DNA from: a virus
Virus record (IMG/VR): IMGVR_UViG_3300035182_000599
Span: 1 to 41,818 of that record
Reading direction: 5' to 3' (one strand)
DNA length: 41,818 nt
Below, one piece after another: positions 13,981 through 22,300 of this stretch (its first letter is position 1; every line of letters starts with the position of its first letter). The notes under the pieces were generated by a model. The model had not been told where the DNA came from and ran no database searches. It saw only the letters and a program-made list of their open reading frames with translations. Made by a program: the position numbers and the translations under genes.

Positions 13981-15404
13981 AGCTGTTCGACCATCAGAAG
14001 CAAGCCGTGAAGAAGATGATCGGCAAAGAAGGCTTTGCCCTGTTTCATGAACAGGGCTTGGGCAAGACGGTCACCACCCTCTTTGAAGCCAAGAAGCTGT
14101 GGAACGCCGGCCAGCTTGACGCGCTGGTGGTCATCGCCCCCAATGGCGTCCACGCGAATTGGGTCAGGAACGAAGTCCCCAATGTCTTCGACAAGACCGA
14201 AGTCACTGGCCTGATCTACTACGCCGAGCGCCCTTTCAAACTCCCCGCGCCTGACCCAACTAAGATGCAAGTCTTCTGCTTCAATGTCGATGGCTTCACC
14301 AGCCCTAAGGCCAGGACCCTGCTCACCGCGATCCTGGATACCAGGCGGGTCATGCTGGTGGTTGACGAAAGCCAGCGCATCAAGAACGGCTCTGCACTCA
14401 GGACGCGCTTCCTGACCGTCCAGGGACGCAAGGCGGCCTTCCGGCGCATCCTGTCGGGCACCCCCATCACCAAGGGCATCGAAGACCTCTACTCGCAGTT
14501 CGTGTTCCTGGGCGCTGGGCTGACGCGCTTCAAGTCTTTCTTCGGGTTCCGCTCCACCTTCTGCAAGATGGGTGGTTTCGAAGGCCGGAAGATCATCGGT
14601 TACCAGAACCAGGACTGGCTCCAGGAACTCCTGGCCCCGCACATGGACCGGCGGTTGAAAGAGGAATGTCTGGACCTCCCGCCCAAAATCTACATCAACG
14701 AACTGGTCCCCATGACATCTGAACAGAAGGCGCTCTATCATGCCGTGCGGAAGGAAAGCATTGAGGAACTGACGAAGCTGATGGGCGTGGAGGGCGGCCT
14801 AACGGCGGCGGCTGAAGCGGCTGTGGTCAGGCTCATCCGCCTGCGCCAGATCAGCGGCGGTCATGATCCCTACACCATGAAGCCGATGGCCGGGGGCAAC
14901 CCCAAGCTGGACCGGATGCTGGAACTGATCGAGGAATTGGGTGACGAGAAGGTTGTCATCTTCTGTTCTTTTGTCAGCGAGATTGAGGCGTGTGCCAAGG
15001 CGCTGGGCGATACCTCCCTCACCTACTACGGAGCGACAGACGCCAGGACCAGGGCCGACATTGTGAAGCAGTTCATGGAAGACCCCTCAAAGAAATACCT
15101 AATTTCAAATGCTCAGACCGGCGGCCTGGGAATTACCCTGACGGTTGCCCGGCGAATGTTCTTCTTCTCCAACAGTTTTTCTCTTGAACACAGGTTGCAA
15201 GCAGAAGACAGATTGCACAGGATAGGTCAGACTCAGACTTGTTTTTATTGCGATCTTGAGTGCGGTCCTGTGGATCGGAAAGTCGTTTCTTCTCTCAGGC
15301 AAAAGCATGAAGTGAGCGCAGAGTTCCTTAAAGATCCATTGGGCAGTTTCATGGCGTTTACTGATATGTCGGAGGAAGCGTGGCCAGACCTCACCGTTAC
15401 ATGA
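13977..15404 (+). CDS. SNF2-family helicase/translocase
   Basis: The product is 475 residues with all core superfamily 2 motifs: Q-like LFDHQKQAV, Walker A EQGLGKT ending at T31, Walker B LVVDESQ (130-133), SGTPI as motif III, and QAEDRLHRIGQ as motif VI. This is the compact SNF2 form typical of phages. It should move on double-stranded DNA, perhaps remodelling forks or recombination intermediates. It overlaps the small basic gene upstream (ATGA) and the HNH gene downstream by 25 bases. The last 300 bases are noticeably more AT-rich than the rest of the gene, right up to the HNH gene. Confidence 0.9.
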   Translation: MKLFDHQKQAVKKMIGKEGFALFHEQGLGKTVTTLFEAKKLWNAGQLDALVVIAPNGVHANWVRNEVPNVFDKTEVTGLIYYAERPFKLPAPDPTKMQVFCFNVDGFTSPKARTLLTAILDTRRVMLVVDESQRIKNGSALRTRFLTVQGRKAAFRRILSGTPITKGIEDLYSQFVFLGAGLTRFKSFFGFRSTFCKMGGFEGRKIIGYQNQDWLQELLAPHMDRRLKEECLDLPPKIYINELVPMTSEQKALYHAVRKESIEELTKLMGVEGGLTAAAEAAVVRLIRLRQISGGHDPYTMKPMAGGNPKLDRMLELIEELGDEKVVIFCSFVSEIEACAKALGDTSLTYYGATDARTRADIVKQFMEDPSKKYLISNAQTGGLGITLTVARRMFFFSNSFSLEHRLQAEDRLHRIGQTQTCFYCDLECGPVDRKVVSSLRQKHEVSAEFLKDPLGSFMAFTDMSEEAWPDLTVT

Positions 15405-15811
15405 GCGCCGAAGATAGGATCTTGCTCCAAATTGCTTTCTGCCCCATTACGGGGTGTTGGCTTTGGAGCGGAAGTAGGAACAGCCACGGGTATGGCGAAC
15501 TCATGGTCGATGGCAAGAAGTTCACTGCCCACCGCCATCTTTACGAAAAGGCCAAAGGCCCGATCCCCGCCGACCTTGAACTGGACCATCTTTGTTGCGT
15601 CCGTGCTTGCTGCAACCCGGCTCATTTAGAAGCCGTTGACCACAGAGAAAACATCATTCGCGGGAAGACCGTTGCTTCCGCTAACGCTTCTAAAGTTTGC
15701 TGTCCCAAATGTGGCAGCAAATATTCAACCAACAAAAACGGAAGCCGAAAGTGCATTCCGTGTAGGCGCGTAGGTCAGCGCATCAGGAGGTCCGTTGAGG
15801 CCGGAGCATAG
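15380..15811 (+). CDS. HNH homing-type endonuclease
   Basis: The product is 143 residues from a GTG with GGAGGA just upstream. It has CPITGCWLWSGSRNSHGYG, an HRHLYEKAKGPIP stretch, and the HNH core LELDHLCCVRACCNPAHLEAV (D69, H70, N79, H82). A C-terminal Cys ribbon follows (CCPKCG, then CIPC). This is the small phage HNH type that behaves as a mobile gene. Base composition is more AT-rich than its neighbours, and it overlaps both the helicase end and the VRR-NUC start, consistent with insertion at a gene junction. Confidence 0.85.
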   Translation: MARPHRYMSAEDRILLQIAFCPITGCWLWSGSRNSHGYGELMVDGKKFTAHRHLYEKAKGPIPADLELDHLCCVRACCNPAHLEAVDHRENIIRGKTVASANASKVCCPKCGSKYSTNKNGSRKCIPCRRVGQRIRRSVEAGA

Positions 15812-16166
15812 ATTTTCCAAAGACCTGACCAAAGCCCTGGAAGCCTATGGCTGCCTGGTGTTGTCCATCGAAACGGGACCGACCAACCGGGGAGTCCCCG
15901 ACCTGTTCATCGCCAAGCAGGGCCGCTCCCTCTGGATCGAACTGAAGGTGGTCAGCCCGAAGCAAGAGAAGGAACCCAGGACCGCCATCCAGATCAAGCG
16001 CCAGAGCGAGATGATCGCCCACGGGGTCAGAGTCCTGAACGCCCACGATGTCAGGGACGCCAAGGATTTCAACATCGAATACCGCCTCTTGGGGTCCACC
16101 CCCCACAGCAACTTCCTCTCCACCTACGGGCTGGCCGATGCCATCCTGAGCGTCCTAGCGGAGTAG
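15795..16166 (+). CDS. VRR-NUC nuclease (PD-(D/E)XK)
   Basis: The product is 123 residues from a TTG preceded by AGGAGG at ideal distance; no nearer ATG fits. The catalytic pattern is clear: E4, GVPDLFI (D36), WIELK (E49, K51) and Q66. VRR-NUC proteins cut branched DNA such as Holliday junctions or flaps, and in phages they often sit next to SNF2 helicases, as here. The start overlaps the HNH stop, which suggests the HNH gene was inserted so as to keep this gene readable. Confidence 0.85.
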   Translation: MRPEHRFSKDLTKALEAYGCLVLSIETGPTNRGVPDLFIAKQGRSLWIELKVVSPKQEKEPRTAIQIKRQSEMIAHGVRVLNAHDVRDAKDFNIEYRLLGSTPHSNFLSTYGLADAILSVLAE

Positions 16167-16168
16167 CC

Positions 16169-16678
16169 ATGACCAGTCCCTTCACCATCCCCCGCGTCAC
16201 CGTGCTGGCCTGGGAGTCGGCCGGTATCACAGACCGCCCCCACTACGAAGCCCTGGCGGCGATGGCCCATGATCTGAGCATCGCCATTGGCGAACAGCTT
16301 GGCATCGTAGGGCCTGACACCTGGATGGAACTGCCCGATGAAGTCAGGGCGCCCCTGACCGTCTTCGCTCAGCGGATCATTGAGGAACGGCTTTCGATGT
16401 CGGAGTTCCACGACCTCTGGTGCGAGAACCTTCTGGCCCAGGGCTACAACTTCGGCCAGGAAGACGATGACGAAGCCAAGACCTCCAGCCTGCTGGTGTC
16501 CTACCAGAACCTGCCGACCCCCACCCGCATCATGGATGCCTGCTTTGAAGCCGGGGTTCTGTTCATGTTCAGGGAGCGCTACCCCGTTCTATTCGACCTG
16601 ATGCCTGCCCAAAACTACCCTTGGGTTGAATACCAGCAGGGCAAGGGTATTATTTCGTTGGCGCCCAAGGGTAATTAG
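16169..16678 (+). CDS. RyR-like domain protein
   Basis: The product is 169 residues. The middle reads FHDLWCENLLAQGYNFGQ, then DDDEAKTSSLLVSYQNLP and TRIMDAC. This resembles the ryanodine-receptor repeat (RyR) domain: an H-x-x-W helix, G-W/Y-x-Y/F-G, a charged turn with Lys, and L-V-x-Y-x-x-L-P. RyR domains in bacteria and phages are suspected to bind small nucleotide-like ligands. The N-terminal 60 residues are unassigned. It follows the VRR-NUC gene by two bases and ends the main replication unit. Confidence 0.55.
   Translation: MTSPFTIPRVTVLAWESAGITDRPHYEALAAMAHDLSIAIGEQLGIVGPDTWMELPDEVRAPLTVFAQRIIEERLSMSEFHDLWCENLLAQGYNFGQEDDDEAKTSSLLVSYQNLPTPTRIMDACFEAGVLFMFRERYPVLFDLMPAQNYPWVEYQQGKGIISLAPKGN
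16626..16653 (+). promoter_or_regulatory. Putative promoter for the small-protein cluster
   Basis: TTGAAT (16626-16631) and TATTAT (16648-16653) are 16 bases apart, the best -10 match seen in the window. It lies inside the 3' end of the RyR-like gene, about 70 bases before the next ATG, which has a perfect AGGAGG. Confidence 0.5.
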
Positions 16679-16722
16679 GCGCACCATTAAATAGGCTAGC
16701 CCCAACTTCCTAGGAGGAATCT

Positions 16723-17118
16723 ATGGCCGCAACTCCCACTACCCCCGCAACCCTCGCCACCTTCCTGAACGCGCGCGGCTTCGTCTGCACTGCCCAGGAT
16801 GTCGCCCCGACTGTGGGCGGCGTGGTCGGCTCCTTCGTCATCGGCAAGGACCCAGGCAACCGTCAGTTCGCCGTGGCCTGGGGCACCGTGGCCCTGCCCA
16901 TCGTGAAGGCCGGGGTTGACGCCCTCGCCAACGGTGGGATGAACACCGTCTGTGCCAAGTTCACGGCCACCGACATCACCATGATGAAGGGCGACACCAA
17001 TTGCGTGTATCCCCTCGTCACCACCACGCCCGGCGCCGTGGTTTCCACCGATGATGCTGGCCTCTTGGCCGACCTCATGCTCCTGCTTGATATCGTCACC
17101 CCGCCGATGGTCGGCTAG
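16723..17118 (+). CDS. Hypothetical protein, first of four in a strongly initiated cluster
   Basis: The product is 131 residues, Ala/Val/Thr-rich, with three Cys and no membrane segment (begins MAATPTTPATLATFLNARGF). The ribosome site AGGAGGAAT is one of the strongest in the window and a good promoter lies just upstream, so it is likely made in quantity. The composition is like small virion or decoration proteins, although it lies on the strand opposite to the virion module. No family is recognised. Confidence 0.7.
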   Translation: MAATPTTPATLATFLNARGFVCTAQDVAPTVGGVVGSFVIGKDPGNRQFAVAWGTVALPIVKAGVDALANGGMNTVCAKFTATDITMMKGDTNCVYPLVTTTPGAVVSTDDAGLLADLMLLLDIVTPPMVG

Positions 17119-17120
17119 TA

Positions 17121-17291
17121 ATGGCCAGCAAGACCGGCAAGGACGCCTTCCTTCAGCCGCCCCCCAAGGTGACTGAGGAAGGCGAACTTTTGCCCCCTGA
17201 ACGCACCACCAGGGATTGGACCCGAAGGCTGTTTGTCGATGGCGTAGAGGTTGACCCTGCCACCATGCAACCCTTTCCCCCGGAGGAATAA
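17121..17291 (+). CDS. Small hypothetical protein
   Basis: A 56-residue frame starts two bases after the previous stop. It is polar and Pro/Glu-rich (LQPPPKVTEEGELLPPERTT) with one aromatic patch (RDWTRRLFVDGVEVD). The 3' end carries the GGAGG used by the next gene. Close spacing inside a well-initiated cluster supports it; function unknown. Confidence 0.6.
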   Translation: MASKTGKDAFLQPPPKVTEEGELLPPERTTRDWTRRLFVDGVEVDPATMQPFPPEE

Positions 17292-17294
17292 CCT

Positions 17295-17687
17295 ATGGCC
17301 GCCGCCCCTGCTTCTGCCGCCGCCGCACTCGCCCTGCTCACCAACCAGACCGGCAAGATCGTGGCCCAGGGCTTTGACCTTGGCCAGCTTGTTGGCGCGA
17401 CCAATGACGCGAGTTGCTTGTTCATCTCCCGCCAACACACCGGGACCAACGCCTACGCCATCTTCATCAGCGCCGCAAACTCTGTCGCCTCGGCTGGCGT
17501 CCTGACCATCGCCAGGGCCTTCCGAAGCATGGGCGTTGATGTGGCCCGGTATGTCATCAGCACCACGGACCTACAGGCGATGTCGGGGCCTGACGCCACG
17601 GCCACCTTCGCGTCCTATGCCATCGCGCCGACTGATGTCGAATGGATTGACGCGATCAACGCCATCACCGAACAGCATCTCAACTAG
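17295..17687 (+). CDS. Hypothetical Ala-rich protein
   Basis: The product is 130 residues. It starts MAAAPASAAAALALL, continues as a mixed alpha/beta domain (FISRQHTGTNAYAIFISAAN) and ends acidic. GGAGG lies eight bases before the ATG. Size and N-terminal style are similar to the 131-residue protein at 16723, but I see no clear sequence match between them. No family is recognised. Confidence 0.65.
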   Translation: MAAAPASAAAALALLTNQTGKIVAQGFDLGQLVGATNDASCLFISRQHTGTNAYAIFISAANSVASAGVLTIARAFRSMGVDVARYVISTTDLQAMSGPDATATFASYAIAPTDVEWIDAINAITEQHLN

Positions 17688-17696
17688 GGAGCAGCC

Positions 17697-17822
17697 ATGA
17701 AGAAGCTGGACAAGGAAGACCAGAAGGAACTCAAGAAGATGGGACCGAAGGGCTTCATCAAGAACGAGAAGGCTGACATCAAGACCGCCAAGCCCTACGG
17801 GAAGGGCGGCAAGAAGAAGTAG
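17697..17822 (+). CDS. Tiny lysine-rich protein
   Basis: A 41-residue frame begins MKKLDKEDQKELKKMGPKG and ends KGGKKK, about one third Lys, with no Cys or membrane segment. GGGAG lies just upstream. It is the last gene before the convergent terminator. Such a basic peptide could bind nucleic acid or be packaged with DNA; this is a guess. Confidence 0.55.
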   Translation: MKKLDKEDQKELKKMGPKGFIKNEKADIKTAKPYGKGGKKK

Positions 17823-17842
17823 CATCGCCGGGATGATGCTGC

Positions 17843-17870
17843 GGGGCCACTTGAGGGTGGCCCCTTTCTT
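17843..17870 (+). terminator. Rho-independent terminator at the convergence of early and late units
   Basis: GGGGCCAC and GTGGCCCC form a perfect 8-bp stem around TTGAGG, followed by TTTCTT. It lies 20 bases after the rightward cluster and touches the stop codon of the leftward gene at 17869. There is no T-run on the other strand, so it mainly stops rightward transcription. Confidence 0.8.
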
Positions 17871-18717
17871 ATCTGGTGGTCAGCGTAGCGCTCTGCTTGC
17901 CGCTGGAGCGCAGGGAGGCAGGGTCAGGCGTCAGGCCGATGCGGTAGATGGTGGAGTCCTGGGCGGCGATGGGCAGCGGGAATAATCCGCTTGGGACACC
18001 AAACGAACTGAGTGCTGAGTGCTGTTGCGTGGTGATCCTGAGAACCATCGTTGCCATTTCTTCCGGCGTGACATCGGCAAGGTTCAATTGAACCACCTGA
18101 CGCGGGAAGGTAACGGCGGATAGGTCATAATTCGTTTGACCGTCTGGAGCCGTGAAAATATGGGAGTCTTTTACGACCTCAAGATGCGTTACCGGATCAG
18201 TGATGACGGCCTTTAGGGAAATACCCCCACCCTGCTTGCCGCCCATGCCGTAAGGCGTGGTATTGACGGTCGATCCTGTGGTCTGCGCTCCTGCTGCTGA
18301 GTTCGGGGCTTCATCCCTGAAGCCCCCGAGAGCGGGCATGAAAGCCGGAAGAATATCAACCTCCATGATGAAGGAAGTCTTGCGCCAGAAAATGCCATCC
18401 ACGCCAACCCAGTTTTTGAAGTCTGTGCGGCGCAATAAATACCACGACTGATGGTTGAACCCGTGCCCTGACAGGGCGTAGTAGCACGGCATCAGGTCCC
18501 TGATCCCGGCAGAAGCCCCGACATCATCAGGCTTCACGAACAGGTTGGCGTTGCCTGTGGAGCCGTTGTAGTCGTTCAGATCAAGTAGATTCCCATAACC
18601 CCCGGCAGTATTGTTCGGAGCATCGGGGGCGTAGGGCGGGACGCCGGGGTAAGGGTAAACCAGAATCGGCTGACAATCCGCCGTGCCAGGAAAGAAGAAG
18701 ACCCGATCATCAGCCAT
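17869..18717 (-). CDS. Hypothetical virion protein, last gene of the late module
   Basis: The product is 282 residues, rich in Gly, Pro, Asn and aromatic residues, with no membrane segment (begins MADDRVFFFPGTADCQPILV). Contents such as NHQSWYLLRRTDFKNW and SSFGVPSGLFPLPIA suggest a beta-rich structural fold. It is coupled to the gene upstream (TAATG). Its place at the end of the virion module, next to the 222-residue protein, suggests an accessory tail or ejection component. No family is recognised. Confidence 0.65.
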   Translation of the reverse strand: MADDRVFFFPGTADCQPILVYPYPGVPPYAPDAPNNTAGGYGNLLDLNDYNGSTGNANLFVKPDDVGASAGIRDLMPCYYALSGHGFNHQSWYLLRRTDFKNWVGVDGIFWRKTSFIMEVDILPAFMPALGGFRDEAPNSAAGAQTTGSTVNTTPYGMGGKQGGGISLKAVITDPVTHLEVVKDSHIFTAPDGQTNYDLSAVTFPRQVVQLNLADVTPEEMATMVLRITTQQHSALSSFGVPSGLFPLPIAAQDSTIYRIGLTPDPASLRSSGKQSATLTTR

Positions 18718-19385
18718 TACTGGTTCCTCGCGGCTTCCGTCATCGCCAGGACAAGCGTCAGGTTATGGGGCAGCACCGCGCCTGTGCTACCGCTGACCAC
18801 CAGCGCGCGGAGCAGCGTCCCCTGGGTGAAGGTGACCACGGCAGGCGTGGGGCTGATGGCCACCAGGACTTCAGTCGCATCGCTGTTCAGGAAGTTCCAG
18901 ACATACCCAGCGACATCGACCCAGGCGCCAGCGCCGTTGATCTTCTGCTGGAGTTTCACCTGACCTGTGGAGTTGGTAGGCAGACCGCCCAGGTTGATGT
19001 AGCCGCACCCCGAAGGGACGGTGGACCGGGCGCCATCGCACCGATAAACAGGCTGAGGGTAATTCAGATCCACGGCGAACTCGTAATACCAATACGCCGT
19101 GCGGCCGACCACCAGATTGGAAGGCGCACCGGGGACGAAGGTCAGGACCTTGTTGGGGTCCACGCCAGTCTGAGTGCCGCCGATCTGCGCGATGATCTGG
19201 TCTTCGCGCCCAGCGACATTGGAAATCAGCGCGGTGTTCGCGGCGATGGCCGTGTCGTTGGCGTTGGCCGAATCCGACAGGGCGTTCACCCGGTCCACGA
19301 TGATGGCGTAGTTGGAGTTCATCTGCGGGGCGAGGGTCTTGGTCCCAGCCACGATCTGAGTGATGGCAATGTGAGCGTAAGACAT
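18717..19385 (-). CDS. Hypothetical virion/tail-associated protein
   Basis: The product is 222 residues. The N-terminal 65 residues are helical with a repeated Asn/Ala/Asp pattern (VNALSDSANANDTAIAANTA), like the trimeric coiled coil of phage fibre proteins. The rest is beta-rich and has paired Cys (YRCDG...SGCGY). The ribosome site AGGGGGT lies in a copy of the genome-wide heptamer just before the ATG. A short fibre or tail accessory is plausible. Confidence 0.6.
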   Translation of the reverse strand: MSYAHIAITQIVAGTKTLAPQMNSNYAIIVDRVNALSDSANANDTAIAANTALISNVAGREDQIIAQIGGTQTGVDPNKVLTFVPGAPSNLVVGRTAYWYYEFAVDLNYPQPVYRCDGARSTVPSGCGYINLGGLPTNSTGQVKLQQKINGAGAWVDVAGYVWNFLNSDATEVLVAISPTPAVVTFTQGTLLRALVVSGSTGAVLPHNLTLVLAMTEAARNQ

Positions 19386-19394
19386 AAATACCCC

Positions 19395-22300
19395 CTACTG
19401 GTTCCGAAGAAGCAACTTCATATTTTCGATCTTCTGGATCTGGCCCAACACTTTAAGGTTACGCTGTCCCTCAAACTTCTTCGACTCTGCGCCCAACTTC
19501 TTTTGGGCCTCGGCGTAGAGGGCCAGAGCAATCTCAGGGCTTCGCTCTGCATACCACTCGCCAGCCTTGACCGCCCACTCAGGGGTGGCGATCTTGGCCA
19601 AGGCCCTGGCGTGTTCCAGTTCCGTCTGGCCAGAGCGCTTGGCGGCGTTTTCAATCTGGCGCTTGGTGAGAAGCTGTTCCTTCACGGCCTGCTCAATGGC
19701 GTCCGTGTAGGGCTTGGACCCAGGCTCCAGATCCCGAAGCTGGCTGATCAGCCGGAAGTTCGCCTTGCTTGCCTCGTAGTCCGGCGTCCCGGCGGCCATC
19801 TTGTCGGGGTGGGCCATCATCATCTGGAAGGCCGGATTGGGCGCGTTCTTCCCCATGAGGAAGGAAGCGACAACATCTTTGGCGTTGCCCTGGCCCTGGA
19901 GCGCGTTCCGAGCGATGTCCCCGGTGGGCAGGACGCTGGACAGGACGGTATCGCCAAGTTCGGCAAGGCTGGCGGCAGGGGCGCGGCGGCCGGACTGGGC
20001 ATCGACCCCGAAAATACCCTTGCCGATCAGATGCTTGAACAGCGGGTTGGGTGTAGCGATGGCGGCGGCGGTCTGCATGGGGGTGGCCCGGCCCTCCAGC
20101 GCCTTCTCTGCCGTGTCATACCAGTGGAAGGGACCGCCCATTCGCATCTGGTATTCCTTGCCCTGCTTCTTCTGGTCTTCAGTCAGGAAGGCGTCAGAGA
20201 GCGACTGACCAACGACCCCGCCCACGGCGCTTCCCACGGCCGCGATATTGGCCAGCTTGCCCAGGCCCTTCAGATCGCCTTGGGGCAGACCCGTGGCAGC
20301 GCCCTTGAGTTCGTGGGCTAGCAGCGTGGCGCTGTTCGTGCGGAAGGTGTGGAACAGGGGCGAGACAAGCGTCCTGGCCAGGGAAGCCCCGGCCCCGGCG
20401 AAGCCCTTGCCAGTCTCGCCCTTGCCAGTGACCAAGTTCCGATAGATTTCGTTCAGACCCTTCTTGACGACCTGATCCCCGCGCCGGGGGCTGGCGCTGG
20501 GGCTGAGTTCGAACAGGTTGGTGTCCGTGTGGTAGCCGATATAGTTCTCATTGGCGTATTTCGCGGCGGCCTCGGGCGTCATGCCGCTGGCAATCTTTTG
20601 GTAAAATAGGGTATTTCTAATGGCATCGTCCACCTGCCAGACGGTCTTCTGATTCAGAGCCTTGAACGCCCTCTTGATCGAGCCGCCTTCAGCCTCACCC
20701 ATCGTCCCGGCCTCATGGCCCAGGGCTTTTTCAAGGGCGGCGGTAGCCGCTTCGTGGGCGGTCATGTTGTCGTTCTGCCCGAACTGGCGGCCCTCCGACA
20801 TCTGCTTGACGCCTGCCATCTTGGCCCGGTTCACATACTCAGAGTTCGGGTTCTGGCCTTCCCGGTAGGCGTGGGCCAGAGCATTGGTCGCTTGCTGGGG
20901 CGTCAGGCCCTCGCCGGACAAGGCGCCCAAGCCGTGGGCGAACTGGTTGGGAAAGTGAGCGAAGACATTGGTCAGCAACCCGCGCTCAGTCCAGCGCCGG
21001 GCGGCAGCGTTGATGCCGGTCAGGAAGCTGGATTCCTTGGCGGTGGGCTGACCGAAATACTCAATGAGAACCTGAGCCGCGTCAGAACGCACGGAAGTCT
21101 TCTTGCCGCCAGGGGCAAGGCGGTTCTTCGCCTGGGGGGTGATGGGGAGTTCGGAGACATCGCGCCACTCGGAACCGGGCTTGGCCTCGCCCTGCTGAAA
21201 CAGCTTGGGGTTGGCCTTCAGATCGTCCAGGACCTTCCGACCACGGATGGCATCGCGAGCTGACTCCCGTGCCTTGGCGGCCCCGGCAACAGCGTTGCGG
21301 CTGAAGTGGATGGCCACGCTAGGGTCAATCTCGACTTCGGTTCGGGAAGGCCCAGGCTCTCCGGTATCAGGGTCAATCTCGCCGGGGGTTTCGACTTCCA
21401 CCTGGGAGGTCGCGTGAGTGATTTCGTCCTTGGTGGATTCACGGCGGCCGGTGATGTCCGACTCCGTGATGGTCCCGCTGCGGCCAACGATCTTGTGACT
21501 TCCGTCACTCTCCGGGTCGCGGTAGATCACCACCGGGCCGGTGGGTCCGTCCACGGTTTCATACCGGCGTTCCTTGGAATACTCGTTCTTCTGCTTGGGC
21601 CGCTTGCCGGTGCCGGGGATACCCTGCTCCGCAGGCTGGGTGGAAGCGCCGCCGAAGAACTCCCTGACCTTCTCCCCGAAGGTGGGCGTTCCCCCCTTCG
21701 TCTTCAGGGCGATGCGCGAGGCGTGGGTGATGTCCCCCTCACCGTCAGGGGTGGAGGCGGCATACTCAGCGGCGAGAGCCTGTTGCTGCTCCTGGGCCAC
21801 CTGGAGCGCGCGCTGGGCATCAGGGTGGGTCGGCTCAGAGGCGGCAAGCTGGCGTAGTTCGTCCATGCCGGGGGCGTTCCGGTTCTTCAGGGCCAACGTG
21901 ACCTCAGCGGGAACCGGCAGGGGTTCCTTGCCATCGGCCTGCCGCTGGCGGTTCTCAATCTCAAGGCGCTGGATCGCGTGTTCGGCTTCCATCGCCCGGC
22001 GCTCCGTGACCGTCACGATGTTCCTGGCTTCGATGATCCGGTCAGCCTCGGCGTGATGCTCCGGCGCGATGTCTGCGGTTTCCCGCACGGGGCCGTTGAC
22101 CAGCGCCTCGCGGTCACCCTGGCGCTGCTGCTTGGTCTGCGCCATTTCCCCTTCGTGTTCGCTCAGGGTGGCCTTGGGCACGGGGGCGCGGGGCGCCACT
22201 TCCACGGGGGCCAAGCCGTAGGCGTCCGGCAGGCCCTCAAGCGGGTTGGGCTGGGGACGCTGGGCGGGGCCTTGGACTTCGGGGTGGAGGGGGCCAGCCG

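Noticed and set aside
18765-20321. A 518-residue open frame on the plus strand
   Set aside because: It is antisense to coupled virion genes and crosses their junctions; composition is that of a shadow frame.
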